DNA of 64,000 nucleotides from Paracidovorax wautersii (GCF_900113035.1 NZ_FONX01000004.1:307980-371979), one strand, 5' to 3'. Positions 26,267 to 44,539 are shown, numbered from the stretch's first letter. Notes: generated by a model not told the origin, from the letters alone. A program made the numbers and translations.

Positions 26267-26812
26267 ATGTCGGCAACTTTTTGTGAACTTCAGGGCTCTG
26301 CTGCAGTGGCAGAGGTGTTTGTTGAGAACCGGGCCCACCTCTGGAGGGTGGCTCGCAAGATCGTGTCTACCGCCGAGGTGGCGGATGACGTCATGCAGGA
26401 TGCCTATCTGAGAATCGCGGATGGCTCGTGCGAGCGCAGCGTGGACCGGCCCATGGGCTACTGCTGCCAGGTGGTGCGCAACATGGCGCTGGACTATTGC
26501 CGCCGCCTGCGTGTGGAGTCCACCTATCGCTGCTTCGACACCGATGTCGAATTGGTCGATACGCCGGCGCTGTGCACGCCCGACCGCAGGCTGTGCGAGC
26601 GGCAGGTCATCGCGGCCATCGAAAGGGCGCTGGCGGCGCTGCCCAAGCGCACGCGGCAGGCTTTCGAGTTCCATCGCATCGAGGGCCTGACCCAGCGCGA
26701 GATCGCCAAGCGCCTGGGGTGTGCGCTGGGGCTGGTCAACAGCCTGATCGCGGAGGCGACCGACGCCATCCGCTCCTGCGGCCATCAATTGCTGGATGCC
26801 GAACGGCATTGA
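26267..26812 (+). CDS. ECF sigma factor (FecI/PvdS-like)
   Basis: A 181-residue extracytoplasmic-function sigma factor. Region 2 spans about residues 20-85 (DDVMQDAYLRIADG, then MGYCCQVVRNMALDYCRR). Region 4 spans about 120-175 (RALAALPKRTRQAFEFHRIEGLTQREIAKRLG). No anti-sigma or FecR gene accompanies it, as with PvdS-type sigmas controlled by Fur alone. A Fur box lies just upstream and GGAGAG precedes the ATG. It probably directs transcription of the siderophore genes that follow. A 182-bp gap without a recognisable gene separates it from the MbtH gene. Confidence 0.9.
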   Translation: MSATFCELQGSAAVAEVFVENRAHLWRVARKIVSTAEVADDVMQDAYLRIADGSCERSVDRPMGYCCQVVRNMALDYCRRLRVESTYRCFDTDVELVDTPALCTPDRRLCERQVIAAIERALAALPKRTRQAFEFHRIEGLTQREIAKRLGCALGLVNSLIAEATDAIRSCGHQLLDAERH

Positions 26813-26994
26813 GCCTGCTGCCGCGCTTGCTGCACGCGCGGTGGCGGTGTCGTTGCGCGGCATCGCAGATGCAGTCCGGCAGGGCTGAACGGCCGGCCTC
26901 CTGCAACGTCATGTCAGCAGGAGCGCCGTGATTCGAAAAGGGCCGCGTTCGCCGCCGGGCGCTCCGAGATGTTCAACCACCGGGATATGCGCCT

Positions 26995-27231
26995 ATGTCG
27001 ATCAGCTGCTTCGATCGGGAGGACGAGACTTTCATCGTGCTCGTCAATCACGAAGACCAATACTCCATCTGGCCTCACTGGAAGGCCGTGCCGGGCGGCT
27101 GGCGCGCGGTGGATGGCGTGCGCGGCGACAAGAAGACCGTGCTGGCCTATATCGACAGTGCCTGGACCGACATGCGTCCGCGTTCGCTGCGCGAGTGGAT
27201 GGATGCGCAGGAGCGGAGCGCGGCGGCCTGA
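26995..27231 (+). CDS. MbtH-family protein
   Basis: A 78-residue MbtH-like protein with the signature [10 protein letters not shown], then VPGGWRAV, and the C-terminal [10 protein letters not shown] block. These small proteins bind and activate NRPS adenylation domains. Its stop overlaps the thioesterase start as TGATG, so the two are translated together. Presence of MbtH implies that the full NRPS once included MbtH-dependent adenylation domains. Confidence 0.94.
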   Translation: MSISCFDREDETFIVLVNHEDQYSIWPHWKAVPGGWRAVDGVRGDKKTVLAYIDSAWTDMRPRSLREWMDAQERSAAA

Positions 27232-27980
27232 TGCCTCACGCGCTGGCTGCCCCGATCACGCTGCTGTGCCTGCCGTGCGCGGGTGCCAGCGCCACCATGT
27301 ACCTGCGCTGGCGCCGGTTGCTGCCGGCTTCCATCCAACTGGTGCCGCTGGAGCTGCCGGGGCGCGGCGTGCGCATCGCCGAGGCTGCGGTCGAAGACTT
27401 CGGCACGCTGGTGGCGCGGCTCTGCGCCGAGAACGCGCATCTTCTGCGAGGCGATTTCGCCTTGTTCGGCCACAGCATGGGTGCCCTGCTGGCCTGCGGC
27501 ATGGCGCGCCGACTGCAGGCGCTGGGCCGGCCGCTGCCGCGTGCGCTGCTGGTCTCGGCCTGTGCCGCGCCGTCGCAGCGCGGCGTGGACCGCTTCGGGG
27601 AGTCGCACGACGACGCTGCGCTGGTGGCTGATCTGCGGCGGCAGGGCGGAACGCCTGAGGCGGTTTTTGCGCACGAAGAGCTGCTGCGGCTCACGCTGGC
27701 GCTGCTGCGTGCCGACTACCGCGTTTGCGGCAGCTTCGCGCCCCGCACGGCGGTGCCGATGCCGTTGCCCGTGCATGCCTTTGCCGGGCGTGATGACCCG
27801 ATCGGCCTGCAGCCCATGCAGGCCTGGTCCGCCGAGACGAGCGAGGCTTTCACGCTCGATGACTTCGGCGGCGGCCACTTCTTCATCCGCAGTGCGGAAG
27901 ACGCCTTTCTCGCGGCACTCGCGCAGCGCCTCGGGCAGATCGGCGCAGGGGCCCGCCTTGCGCTGCAGGAGCCGGCCTGA
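27231..27980 (+). CDS. Type II thioesterase of an NRPS locus
   Basis: A 249-residue alpha/beta hydrolase of the GrsT/RifR type: LLCLPCAGASATMY at the N-terminus, nucleophile elbow GHSMGA, acid in GRDDPIG and His in GGHFFI. It removes misprimed acyl groups from carrier proteins. It overlaps the MbtH gene by one base and precedes the synthetase gene by 96 bp, all in the same direction. Confidence 0.93.
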   Translation: MPHALAAPITLLCLPCAGASATMYLRWRRLLPASIQLVPLELPGRGVRIAEAAVEDFGTLVARLCAENAHLLRGDFALFGHSMGALLACGMARRLQALGRPLPRALLVSACAAPSQRGVDRFGESHDDAALVADLRRQGGTPEAVFAHEELLRLTLALLRADYRVCGSFAPRTAVPMPLPVHAFAGRDDPIGLQPMQAWSAETSEAFTLDDFGGGHFFIRSAEDAFLAALAQRLGQIGAGARLALQEPA

Positions 27981-28076
27981 GCGCCTTCGCCGGCGCCGCC
28001 TGCTGCCATTCATCCCCGTCTGCATTCAACCGGGCGCGCGCCGCGCGTGCGCGCCGCATTCTTCGATAGGAACGAC

Positions 28077-33785
<5,709 letters not shown>

Positions 33786-33814
33786 CAGGCGGTGGATTCA
33801 GCAGGCGCCAGAAA

Positions 33815-33838
33815 ACGCAAAAGCCGCCCAGGGGCGGC
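33815..33838 (-). terminator. Terminator of the rpsF-priB-rpsR-rplI operon
   Basis: On the minus strand GCCGCC/GGCGGC with a 4-nt loop, then TTTTGCGTTTT. It lies about 40 bp after the rplI stop and isolates dnaB transcriptionally. Confidence 0.75.
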
Positions 33839-33879
33839 CTTCGCTGCGCTCTGCATTCTCATGCAGAGTGAGTGGGTGG

Positions 33880-34332
33880 TCAGGCGGTTTCGCCGTACAC
33901 CGAGATGGTGACTTCCACGACCACGTCGGTGTGGAGTGCCACGCTGACCGTGCTGTCGCCGACGGTCTTGATCGGGCCGTTGGGCAGGCGGATCTGGGCC
34001 TTGACGACCGAGTAGCCTTGCTTGTTCAGCTCTTCGGCGATGTCGTGGTTGGTGACGGAACCGAACAGACGGCCGTCCACGCCAGCCTTTTGCGTCAGCT
34101 TGACGGTCGTGCCGCCCAGCTTTTCGCCTTGGGTCTGGGCTTCAGCCAGCTTGGCGGCAGCAGCCTTTTCCAGTTCGGCGCGCTTGGCTTCGAACTCGGC
34201 CTTGTTGGCTTCCGTGGCGCGGCGGGCGCGGCCCGACGGGATCAGGAAGTTGCGTGCGTAGCCGTCCTTGACCTTGACGATTTCGCCCAGGTTACCGAGG
34301 TTCACGACCTTGTCGAGCAGAATGATTTGCAT
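33880..34332 (-). CDS. rplI: 50S ribosomal protein L9
   Basis: A 150-residue L9: the N-terminal domain [22 protein letters not shown] with [11 protein letters not shown], a long connecting helix (about 40-75) and the C-terminal rRNA-binding domain. It binds 23S rRNA near the L1 stalk. Last gene of the rpsF-priB-rpsR-rplI operon, 11 bp after rpsR. Confidence 0.98.
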   Translation of the reverse strand: MQIILLDKVVNLGNLGEIVKVKDGYARNFLIPSGRARRATEANKAEFEAKRAELEKAAAAKLAEAQTQGEKLGGTTVKLTQKAGVDGRLFGSVTNHDIAEELNKQGYSVVKAQIRLPNGPIKTVGDSTVSVALHTDVVVEVTISVYGETA

Positions 34333-34343
34333 GGTCGGGCTCC

Positions 34344-34625
34344 TTAGATCTTGTGCTGGTCGCTGTAGGGCACCAGGGCCAGGAAGCGAGCGCGCTTGAT
34401 GGCGGTGTTCAGCTGACGCTGGTAGATGGCGCGCGTGCCGGTCAGGCGCGCGGGGATGATCTTGCCGTTTTCGGCGATGAAGTCACGCAGGGTGTCGACA
34501 TCCTTGTAGTCGATCTCTTCCACGCCAGCGACCGTGAAGCGGCAGAAGCGCTTGCGCTTGAACAGCAGGGACTGGGTGTTGCGCTTCGGGCGCTTGTCTT
34601 TGTTGAACTTCTTGAACGTGGCCAT
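34344..34625 (-). CDS. rpsR: 30S ribosomal protein S18
   Basis: A 93-residue S18 with an N-terminal basic extension and the conserved [30 protein letters not shown] and [18 protein letters not shown] blocks. It forms a dimer with S6 (rpsF, same operon) on the 30S platform. Confidence 0.98.
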   Translation of the reverse strand: MATFKKFNKDKRPKRNTQSLLFKRKRFCRFTVAGVEEIDYKDVDTLRDFIAENGKIIPARLTGTRAIYQRQLNTAIKRARFLALVPYSDQHKI

Positions 34626-34643
34626 TTTCGGACCCCTTGAAAA

Positions 34644-34934
34644 TTAATCTTGTTGAATATCCTGGATGTGGAAGACCAGACCCTTGCCGTTGCGCGGCGT
34701 GGCGAGGAAACCCTGGAACTTCCAGCGGCTCCCCAGAGCCTGCCGAGCCAGCCGCTCCGCCAGGGCGCCGAACGCCACGGCCTTCACGGCTGCACGGACC
34801 TCACGCTGCGCGCCTGCTTCCTGCTGCTGCGACTCGTGTTCGAGCCGCAAGTCCAGCGCAGGCAATCCGGCCGGCGTGTAGCGCAAGGCTTTCGCCTCGC
34901 CGATACAGGCCGTCAGCGCAACGCGGTTTTCCAC
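34644..34934 (-). CDS. priB: Primosomal replication protein N (PriB)
   Basis: A 96-residue single OB-fold protein related to SSB: N-terminal NRVALTACIGEAKALRYTPA, then LDLRLEHES, ending KGLVFHIQDIQQD. It acts with PriA and DnaT in restarting stalled forks. It starts with GTG 23 bp after the rpsF stop, in the usual rpsF-priB-rpsR order. Confidence 0.93.
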   Translation of the reverse strand: MENRVALTACIGEAKALRYTPAGLPALDLRLEHESQQQEAGAQREVRAAVKAVAFGALAERLARQALGSRWKFQGFLATPRNGKGLVFHIQDIQQD

Positions 34935-34957
34935 ATCTCCCGGCTTGGAGCTGCCGA

Positions 34958-35341
34958 TCAGCGCGATTCGCGCTCGGCGGCTGCGAATTCAGCCTGGCTG
35001 GCCTTGCGCGCTTCTTCGCGCTCGACGGTCTTCATCATGGAAGAAGCGCCGGTTTCGGCCTTCTTCTTCTGGACCGTCAGGTGGCGCAGCACGGCGTCGT
35101 TGAACTTGAAGGCGTGCTCCAGTTCAGCCATCACGGCCTGGTCGGCTTCGATGTTCACGCACAGGTAGTGGGCCTTGGCGAGCTTGTTGATCAGGTACGC
35201 CAGTTGACGGCGGCCCCAGTCTTCCACGCGGTGGACCTTGCCGCCGCCGGCAGTGATCATGCCCTTGTAGCGCTCCAGCATGGCTGGAACCTGTTCGCTT
35301 TGATCCGGGTGGATCAACAAGATGATTTCGTAATGACGCAT
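34958..35341 (-). CDS. rpsF: 30S ribosomal protein S6
   Basis: A 127-residue S6: [25 protein letters not shown], then [20 protein letters not shown] and [11 protein letters not shown], with a charged C-terminal extension. First gene of the rpsF-priB-rpsR-rplI operon. A good sigma-70 promoter lies 68-96 bp upstream at 35409-35437. Confidence 0.97.
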   Translation of the reverse strand: MRHYEIILLIHPDQSEQVPAMLERYKGMITAGGGKVHRVEDWGRRQLAYLINKLAKAHYLCVNIEADQAVMAELEHAFKFNDAVLRHLTVQKKKAETGASSMMKTVEREEARKASQAEFAAAERESR

Positions 35342-35408
35342 GCAAACTCCTTCTGGATGACACCACCTGCTGCGTCTCTTGAAGCAGTGTGGCAAGGCAA
35401 AGCCGGCG

Positions 35409-35437
35409 ATTATAGCGCGCACCTCCCAGCTTGTACA
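35409..35437 (-). promoter_or_regulatory. Sigma-70 promoter of rpsF
   Basis: On the minus strand TGTACA, a 17-bp spacer, then a perfect TATAAT. It faces rpsF in the 238-bp gap shared with grpE. Confidence 0.75.
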
Positions 35438-35508
35438 CTCGCAGGCTGACTGGAGGGCCGAGCATGCCGCCCCGGGCACACGCCGGAAGCCGGATTGTGG
35501 CAGTGGCG

Positions 35509-35536
35509 CTTGAAATCCTCCGGTCCGCACCGATCT
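35509..35536 (+). promoter_or_regulatory. Heat-shock (sigma-32) promoter of grpE
   Basis: CTTGAAA, a 14-bp spacer, then CCGATCT, a close match to the sigma-32 pattern CTTGAAA-N(13-15)-CCCCATnT. It is 44 bp before the grpE start. Confidence 0.65.
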
Positions 35537-35579
35537 CCGCGCATATCGTTTCTTTTTCTTCCCCCAACCATCGACCGAC

Positions 35580-36134
35580 ATGTCCGACAACCATCCAGCC
35601 AACGCCCCTGCGCCCCAGCAGCCCGCGCCCGAAGAAGTCGAAGCCGCGATGGCGGCCCATGCCTCCGATGAACTGAGCCGCCTGCAGAACGAGCTGGCCG
35701 AGCTCAAGGCCAAGAGCGCCGACCTGGCCGACCAGTTCCTGCGCGCCAAGGCCGAGGCAGAGAACGCCCGCCGCCGCGCCGAGGAAGAAGTCTCCAAGGC
35801 CCGCAAGTTCGGCATCGAGAGCTTCGCCGAGAGCCTGCTGCCGGTGGCCGACAGCCTGGCCGCGGCCCTCGCCATCAAGGACGCGACGCCCGAGCAGCTG
35901 CGCGAAGGCTCCGACGCCACGCTGCGCCAGCTCACCGCCGCGCTCGAGCGCAACAAGGTGCTGGCCATCAACCCGGCCGCCGGCGAGAAGTTCGACCCGC
36001 ACAAGCACCAGGCGATCAGCGTGGTGCCGGCTGAGCAGGAACCCAACACCGTGGTCTCCGTGCTGCAAAAGGGCTACGTGATCGCCGAGCGCGTGCTGCG
36101 GCCCGCCCTGGTCACGGTGACGGCGCCCAAGTAA
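35580..36134 (+). CDS. grpE: Nucleotide exchange factor GrpE
   Basis: A 184-residue cochaperone that releases ADP from DnaK. A flexible Pro/Ala-rich N-terminus leads into a long helix (about 30-85: [22 protein letters not shown]), then the four-helix region and the C-terminal beta domain with [24 protein letters not shown]. It is followed by dnaK and dnaJ, the complete chaperone set. Confidence 0.97.
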   Translation: MSDNHPANAPAPQQPAPEEVEAAMAAHASDELSRLQNELAELKAKSADLADQFLRAKAEAENARRRAEEEVSKARKFGIESFAESLLPVADSLAAALAIKDATPEQLREGSDATLRQLTAALERNKVLAINPAAGEKFDPHKHQAISVVPAEQEPNTVVSVLQKGYVIAERVLRPALVTVTAPK

Positions 36135-36245
36135 GGCGCAAGGCTCAACGGCCCGCCAAGGCCCGCGCGAGCGGGCCGGCCGCCCGGCCCACCCCGGGCT
36201 GGGCCACCCAAATTTTTCTGATGCGCCGGCTTGAACCAGGACAAG

Positions 36246-36254
36246 TTATCCACA
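36246..36254 (+). promoter_or_regulatory. DnaA box upstream of dnaK
   Basis: A perfect TTATCCACA, 43 bp before the dnaK start. CTTGAAC at 36230 followed 13 bp later by CCACAAGTT is a weak sigma-32 candidate overlapping it, so DnaA binding could affect dnaK expression. A single box; speculative. Confidence 0.4.
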
Positions 36255-36296
36255 AGTTACGGTCATCCACTTTTTTCAGATTCTGAGGAGAACAAC

Positions 36297-38255
<1,959 letters not shown>

Positions 38256-38350
38256 TCCTCCGCGCGAGCGCAGTGATCCGCTAGCCGCCGCGCCAGGCCC
38301 CGCCACAGGGGCCAGCGCGGCGTTCCTGTTCCAACGAGGCTGGAAAAGAC

Positions 38351-39490
38351 ATGTCCAAGAGAGACTATTACGAAGTGCTGGGCGTTCCCAAGAACGCCTC
38401 GGACGAAGAGATCAAGAAGGCGTATCGCAAGCTGGCGATGAAGCACCACCCTGACCGCAACCAGGGTGAAGCCGCCAAGCCGGCCGAAGAGAAATTCAAG
38501 GAGGCCAAGGAGGCCTACGAGATGCTCTCGGACGCGCAAAAGCGCGCGGCCTACGACCAGTACGGCCATGCCGGCGTGGACCCGAACATGCGCGGCCCGG
38601 GCGGCGGCGCCGAAGGCTTCGGCGGCTTCGCCGAGGCGTTCGGCGACATCTTCGGCGACATGTTCGGCCAGCAGCGCGGCGGACGCGGCGCGGGCGGCCG
38701 GCAGGTCTATCGCGGCAGCGACCTGAGCTACGCGATGGACATCACGCTGGAAGAGGCCGCCAAGGGCAAGGAGGCGCAGATCCGCATCCCGTCGTGGGAG
38801 TCGTGCGACACCTGCCACGGCAGCGGCGCCAAGCCGGGCACCAGCGCCAAGACCTGCGGTACCTGCCAGGGCACGGGCACGGTGCAGATGCGCCAGGGCT
38901 TCTTCAGCGTGCAGCAGACCTGCCCGCACTGCCGCGGCACGGGCAAGATCATTCCCGAGCCCTGCACCACCTGCCACGGCCAGGGCCGGGTCAAGAAGCA
39001 GAAGACGCTGGAAGTGAAGATCCCCGCCGGCATCGACGACGGCATGCGCATCCGCAGCACGGGCAACGGCGAGCCGGGCACCAACGGCGGCCCGCCGGGC
39101 GACCTGTACATCGAGATCCGCATCAAGAAGCACGACATCTTCGAGCGCGACGGCGACGACCTGCACTGCCAGGTGCCGGTGAGCTTCATCACCGCCGCGC
39201 TGGGCGGCGAGATCGAGGTGCCCACGCTGCAGGGCAAGGCGGCCATCGACATTCCCGAAGGCACCCAGGCCGGCAAGCAGTTCCGCCTGCGCGGCAAGGG
39301 CATCAAGGGCGTGCGCTCCAGCTACCCGGGCGACCTGTACTGCCACATCGCGGTCGAAACGCCCGTCAAGCTGACCGAGCACCAGCGCAAGCTGCTGCGC
39401 GAGCTGGAGGATTCGCTGAAGAAGGGCGGCGCCAAGCATTCGCCCAGCGGCGAGAGCTGGACCGACCGGCTGAAGAATCTGTTCACTTGA
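38351..39490 (+). CDS. dnaJ: Chaperone protein DnaJ (Hsp40)
   Basis: A 379-residue type I DnaJ: J domain with HPD in MKHHPDRNQ (residues 1-70), a Gly/Phe-rich region (about 75-120), four CxxCxGxG zinc motifs ([32 protein letters not shown]), then the two substrate-binding beta domains. It stimulates DnaK ATPase and delivers substrates. A terminator follows. Confidence 0.98.
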   Translation: MSKRDYYEVLGVPKNASDEEIKKAYRKLAMKHHPDRNQGEAAKPAEEKFKEAKEAYEMLSDAQKRAAYDQYGHAGVDPNMRGPGGGAEGFGGFAEAFGDIFGDMFGQQRGGRGAGGRQVYRGSDLSYAMDITLEEAAKGKEAQIRIPSWESCDTCHGSGAKPGTSAKTCGTCQGTGTVQMRQGFFSVQQTCPHCRGTGKIIPEPCTTCHGQGRVKKQKTLEVKIPAGIDDGMRIRSTGNGEPGTNGGPPGDLYIEIRIKKHDIFERDGDDLHCQVPVSFITAALGGEIEVPTLQGKAAIDIPEGTQAGKQFRLRGKGIKGVRSSYPGDLYCHIAVETPVKLTEHQRKLLRELEDSLKKGGAKHSPSGESWTDRLKNLFT

Positions 39491-39525
39491 GCGGGCCAGC
39501 CCCCGCTTCCCCCGCACAAACCGCT

Positions 39526-39555
39526 CCGCGCCCCTGGCCCGGGGCGGTTTTTTTT
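39526..39555 (+). terminator. Terminator of the dnaK-dnaJ unit
   Basis: GC-rich stem CGCCCC/GGGGCG with a 6-nt loop and a run of eight T residues, 36 bp after dnaJ. Confidence 0.8.
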
Positions 39556-39585
39556 GCCCGGCCAAGGCGGAAAATCGACCTTATT

Positions 39586-39639
39586 GCTATTCTTTTAATA
39601 GCTACATACGCAGGATTAACGGGCGCAAGGCGTCTTTTT
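39586..39639 (+). repeat. GCTAT/ATAGC palindromic repeat
   Basis: GCTAT-N7-ATAGC, TACATACGCAGG, ATTAACGGGCGC, AAGGCGTCTTTTT: the family order on the plus strand. It lies in the 328-bp gap between dnaJ and the LysR gene, which otherwise holds only the dnaJ terminator. Confidence 0.55.
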
Positions 39640-39818
39640 GAACCCTGAAAAACGGCAGAACGAGGCAAGCGGGCACCCCATTCCACAACGCCGGCCAGAG
39701 CGCAATATCCATCCCATCGCGATGGACGACATCTCGATCCACGATGGCAGGCGGGATTTCCTTGAAAGAAAATACCCTCCTCTTCTCCGAACGAGAAGCG
39801 ACAACACCCCGCACCCCG

Positions 39819-40808
39819 ATGAAAAGCTCCGAGCGCAGTTTTGCGCGCCGCATCGATCTGACCTCCCTGCAACTGTTCGTGGCCGTCTGCGAGCTGGGCA
39901 GCATCGGGCGTGCGGCCGAGCGTGAATTCATCGCAGCCTCAGCCGTGAGCAAGCGGCTCTCGGACCTGGAAACCGCCGTCGATACCGCCCTGCTCTACCG
40001 CCACAGCCGGGGCGTCACGCTCACGCCGGCCGGCGAAAGCCTGCTGCACCACGCCCGCACCGTGCTCTTCGGCCTGGAGCGCATGCAGGGCGAACTCAGC
40101 GAATACGCGGACGGCGTGCGCGGCCATGTGCGCATGCACTCCAACATCTCGGCCATCGTGCAGTTCCTGCCCGAAGACCTGGGCGCCTTCTCGCGCCTGC
40201 ACGGCCAGATCAAGATCGACCTGCAGGAGCACCTGAGCCCCGCCGTGCTGCACGCCGTGCGCGAAGGCGCGGCCGACCTGGGCGTGTGCCACACGGGCGC
40301 CGCCGCCGGCACGGCCGACGGCCTGCAGATGCGCCCCTACCGCAGCGACCGGCTGGTGGTGGTCGTGCCCCACGGCCATCCGCTGGCCGCGCGCGAGGCC
40401 GTGGCCTTCGGCGAGGTGCTGGACTGGGACATCGTCGGCCTGCACGGCGGCAGCAGCATCAGCTTGGCGATGCGCCAGGCCGCCGCCCATGCCGCGCGCC
40501 CGCTGCGCCAGCGCATCCAGGTCACCGGGCTGGACGCCATGTGCCGCATGATCGACAACGGCCTGGGCGTGGGCCTGCTGCCCGACCGGGCCTTCACCCT
40601 GATGCAGGGCGTGGGCCGGCTGCAGTCCGTGCCGCTTCATGAGCCCTGGGCCGAGCGCCAGCTGCAGCTGGTGGCGCGCGATTTCGACGCCCTGCCCGTC
40701 ACCGCCCGGCTGCTGGCCGAGCACCTGACCGCGCTGCAACAACTGGCAACCCAACCGTCCGGCGGCGCGGCCGGTGCGCTCCTAGAATCCGCACCGACCG
40801 GCCCGTAG
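39819..40808 (+). CDS. LysR-family transcriptional regulator
   Basis: A 329-residue LysR regulator: N-terminal winged helix DLTSLQLFVAVCELGSIGRAAE, then AASAVSKRLSDLE, LLYRHSRGVTLTPAGE, and a LysR_substrate domain from about residue 100 (GHVRMHSNISAI...). The ATG was chosen so that the helix-turn-helix starts near residue 13. It is 57 bp upstream of leuC in the same direction. Whether it controls leucine synthesis or another target is unknown; the effector is not predictable. Confidence 0.9.
   Translation: MKSSERSFARRIDLTSLQLFVAVCELGSIGRAAEREFIAASAVSKRLSDLETAVDTALLYRHSRGVTLTPAGESLLHHARTVLFGLERMQGELSEYADGVRGHVRMHSNISAIVQFLPEDLGAFSRLHGQIKIDLQEHLSPAVLHAVREGAADLGVCHTGAAAGTADGLQMRPYRSDRLVVVVPHGHPLAAREAVAFGEVLDWDIVGLHGGSSISLAMRQAAAHAARPLRQRIQVTGLDAMCRMIDNGLGVGLLPDRAFTLMQGVGRLQSVPLHEPWAERQLQLVARDFDALPVTARLLAEHLTALQQLATQPSGGAAGALLESAPTGP
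40783..40788 (+). promoter_or_regulatory. Possible -10 box for leuC
   Basis: TAGAATCCGCACC near the end of the LysR gene resembles TATAATCCGCACC upstream of the asd leader. No -35 is evident. Confidence 0.35.
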
Positions 40809-40865
40809 GCCCCCGCTTTCCTTTCCGTTTCCTCCCCCTTCCCCACGCCAAGAAAAGAGACCGCC

Positions 40866-42287
40866 ATGGGACGCACCCTGTACGACAAGATCTGGGACGA
40901 GCACGTCGTCCACACCGAAGAGGACGGCACCGCCATCCTCTACATCGACCGCCACCTGGTGCACGAAGTGACCAGCCCCCAGGCGTTCGAAGGCATCCGC
41001 CAGGCCGGCCGCAAGGTCTGGCGCGTGAGCTCCATCGTCGCCACGGCCGACCACAACACGCCCACCACCGGCTGGGAGCGGGGCTATGACGGCATCGCCG
41101 ACCCCATCAGCAAGGAACAGATCACCACGCTGGACAAGAACATCGCCGAAGTGGGCGCCGCCGCCTTCTTCCCGTTCCTGAGCAAGCGGCAAGGCATCGT
41201 CCACGTGATCGGCCCCGAGAACGGCGCCACCCTGCCCGGCATGACCGTGGTCTGCGGCGACAGCCACACCAGCACGCACGGCGCGTTCGGCGCGCTGGCG
41301 CACGGCATCGGCACCAGCGAAGTCGAGCACGTGATGGCCACCCAGACCCTGCTGGCCAAGAAGGCCAAGAACATGCTGATCCGCGTGGACGGCCAGGTCG
41401 CGCCCGGCGTGACGGCCAAGGACATCGTGCTGGCCATCATCGGCAAGATCGGCACGGCCGGCGGCACGGGCTACACCATCGAATTCGCAGGCCCCGCCAT
41501 CCGCGCGCTCAGCATGGAAGGCCGCATGACGGTCTGCAACATGGCCATCGAGGCCGGCGCCCGCGCCGGGCTGGTGGGGGTGGACGACAAGACCATCGAC
41601 TACGTCAAGGGCCGCCCGCTCTCGCCCACCGGCGTGGAATGGGACCAGGCCGTGGCCTACTGGAAGACGCTGCACTCCGATGCCGACGCGCAGTTCGACA
41701 CCGTGGTCACGCTCAACGGCGCCGACATCGTGCCGCAGGTCACCTGGGGCACCTCGCCCGAGATGGTGCTGGGCGTGGATGCCATCGTGCCCGACCCCGA
41801 CAAGGAAAAGGACCCGAACAAGCGCGGCGCCATCGAGCGCGCGCTGACCTACATGGCCCTGGAACCCGGCAAGCCGCTGGCCGACATCTTCGTGGACAAG
41901 GTCTTCATCGGCAGCTGCACCAACAGCCGCATCGAAGACATGCGCGAAGCCGCCGCCGTAGTGAAGAAGCTCGGCCAGAAAGTGGCCAAGAACATCAAGG
42001 TCGCGATGGTCGTGCCCGGCTCGGGCCTGGTGAAGGAACAGGCCGAGCGCGAAGGCCTGGACCTGGTCTTCAAGGCCGCAGGCTTCGAGTGGCGCGAGCC
42101 CGGCTGCTCCATGTGCCTGGCCATGAACGCCGACCGCCTGGAGCCCGGCGAGCGCTGCGCCTCCACCAGCAACCGCAACTTCGAAGGCCGCCAGGGCGCG
42201 GGCGGGCGCACCCACCTGGTCAGCCCCGCCATGGCCGCCGCAGCGGCCGTGCACGGGCACTTCGTGGACATCCGCAAGTTCGCCTGA
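40866..42287 (+). CDS. leuC: 3-isopropylmalate dehydratase large subunit
   Basis: A 473-residue aconitase-family enzyme that with LeuD isomerises 2-isopropylmalate to 3-isopropylmalate. The 4Fe-4S ligands are the Cys of [14 protein letters not shown] and the pair in [11 protein letters not shown]. Other blocks: [26 protein letters not shown] and [12 protein letters not shown]. Start of the leuC-(lipoprotein)-leuD-leuB operon. Confidence 0.97.
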   Translation: MGRTLYDKIWDEHVVHTEEDGTAILYIDRHLVHEVTSPQAFEGIRQAGRKVWRVSSIVATADHNTPTTGWERGYDGIADPISKEQITTLDKNIAEVGAAAFFPFLSKRQGIVHVIGPENGATLPGMTVVCGDSHTSTHGAFGALAHGIGTSEVEHVMATQTLLAKKAKNMLIRVDGQVAPGVTAKDIVLAIIGKIGTAGGTGYTIEFAGPAIRALSMEGRMTVCNMAIEAGARAGLVGVDDKTIDYVKGRPLSPTGVEWDQAVAYWKTLHSDADAQFDTVVTLNGADIVPQVTWGTSPEMVLGVDAIVPDPDKEKDPNKRGAIERALTYMALEPGKPLADIFVDKVFIGSCTNSRIEDMREAAAVVKKLGQKVAKNIKVAMVVPGSGLVKEQAEREGLDLVFKAAGFEWREPGCSMCLAMNADRLEPGERCASTSNRNFEGRQGAGGRTHLVSPAMAAAAAVHGHFVDIRKFA

Positions 42288-42316
42288 ACGCCAGCCACCA
42301 CCCGCAGGAATCCGCC

Positions 42317-42442
42317 GTGAAGACCTTCACCGCCTTGTTCGCGCTGGCCCTGGCCACGCTGCTGGCCGGCTGCAACACCGTCAAGGGCATGGGCCAGGAC
42401 GTGCAGCGCGCCGGCAGCGCCATCGAGCGCGCCGCCAAGTAA
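42317..42442 (+). CDS. Entericidin-like small lipoprotein
   Basis: A 41-residue peptide starting with GTG: a lipoprotein signal with lipobox LLAGC (Cys19), then [22 protein letters not shown], which matches the entericidin A/B pattern. It lies between leuC and leuD in the same direction. Entericidin B is linked to envelope stress and lysis; the role here is unknown. Its codon use and position suggest a real, translated gene. Confidence 0.75.
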   Translation: MKTFTALFALALATLLAGCNTVKGMGQDVQRAGSAIERAAK

Positions 42443-42476
42443 TCCGATCCGAACCGAACCGCAACGGACACCCGCC

Positions 42477-43130
42477 ATGCAGAAATTCACCCTCCACAAA
42501 GGCCTCGTGGCCCCCATGGACCGCGAGAACGTCGATACCGACGCCATCATCCCCAAGCAGTTCCTCAAGTCGATCAAGAAGACCGGCTTCGGCCCCAACC
42601 TGTTCGACGAATGGCGCTACCTGGACCAGCCCGGCCAGCCCGGCGTGCCGGAATCGGCCCGCAAGCCCAACCCGGACTTCGTGCTGAACCAACCGCGCTA
42701 CGCGGGCGCCTCCATCCTGCTGGCGCGCAAGAACTTCGGCTGCGGCTCCAGCCGCGAGCACGCGCCCTGGGCGCTGGACCAGTACGGCTTTCGCGCCATC
42801 ATCGCGCCGAGCTTCGCCGACATCTTCTTCAACAACAGCTTCAAGAACGGCCTGCTGCCCATCGTGCTGCCCGAGGCCACGGTCTCCGAGCTGTTCGACG
42901 CGGTGCACGCCTTCCCCGGCTACGAGCTGACGGTGGACCTGGAGCGCCAGGTCATCGTGCGCCCGCAGGGCGAGGAGATCCCGTTCGAGGTGAACGCCTT
43001 CCGCAAGTACTGCCTGCTCAACGGCTTCGACGACATCGGCCTCACCCTGCGCCAGTCCGAGAAGATCAAGGCCTTCGAGGCCGAGCGCCTGGCCACCAAG
43101 CCCTGGCTGGCCCACACCATGGCGAGCTGA
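42477..43130 (+). CDS. leuD: 3-isopropylmalate dehydratase small subunit
   Basis: A 217-residue Leu[31 protein letters not shown] at the N-terminus and the swivel-domain signature [15 protein letters not shown]. It pairs with LeuC. It is 34 bp after the entericidin-like gene and 86 bp before leuB. Confidence 0.97.
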   Translation: MQKFTLHKGLVAPMDRENVDTDAIIPKQFLKSIKKTGFGPNLFDEWRYLDQPGQPGVPESARKPNPDFVLNQPRYAGASILLARKNFGCGSSREHAPWALDQYGFRAIIAPSFADIFFNNSFKNGLLPIVLPEATVSELFDAVHAFPGYELTVDLERQVIVRPQGEEIPFEVNAFRKYCLLNGFDDIGLTLRQSEKIKAFEAERLATKPWLAHTMAS

Positions 43131-43216
43131 CGCGGACACAACGGCAATCCACAGGCCAAACCGGCCCTGAGCGCCCGCCAGATGGGCGCAACCAGCTATA
43201 GAAAGAGAAGCAAAGC

Positions 43217-44290
<1,074 letters not shown>

Positions 44291-44352
44291 GGCCAACGCT
44301 CCGCACTCCGCTTCTTGAAGACCGGCGCCCCGCCGGTCCACCACACGACGAG

Positions 44353-44374
44353 ACGGCCCTTCGGGGCCGTTTTT
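44353..44374 (+). terminator. Terminator of the leu operon
   Basis: ACGGCCC-TTCG-GGGCCGT with a T5 tail, preceded by a second hairpin (ACCGGCG...) at about 44320-44338. Confidence 0.85.
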
Positions 44375-44475
44375 CATTTCCGCCAGGCGGAGCACGCCGC
44401 GAAGTCCGCCAAGGGCTGGGCGGCTGGAGCGCGTGTCCATGAAGCGACAGGCCAACGACAGGTGGCCCGCAGAAA

Positions 44476-44504
44476 TTTACATCCTTGAGGCTACATGTTA
44501 CATT
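44476..44504 (+). promoter_or_regulatory. Promoter of the sco/copper-oxidase operon
   Basis: TTTACA, a 17-bp spacer, then TACATT, in an AT-rich patch unlike its surroundings. TACAT occurs three times within 26 bp here and could be part of an operator. Confidence 0.5.
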
Positions 44505-44539
44505 TTGCGTATTCATAGCAATTAGCTATTGAAACCACA

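Noticed and set aside
36240-36260. Replication origin near dnaK/dnaB because of DnaA boxes
   Set aside because: Only one perfect box at each place, no box cluster, no AT-rich unwinding element, and no dnaA, dnaN or parAB nearby.
44515-44529. ATAGC-N5-GCTAT just before sco as another palindromic repeat
   Set aside because: The half-sites are in the opposite order to the family and the AGCGC blocks are missing; it is treated as part of the AT-rich promoter region.
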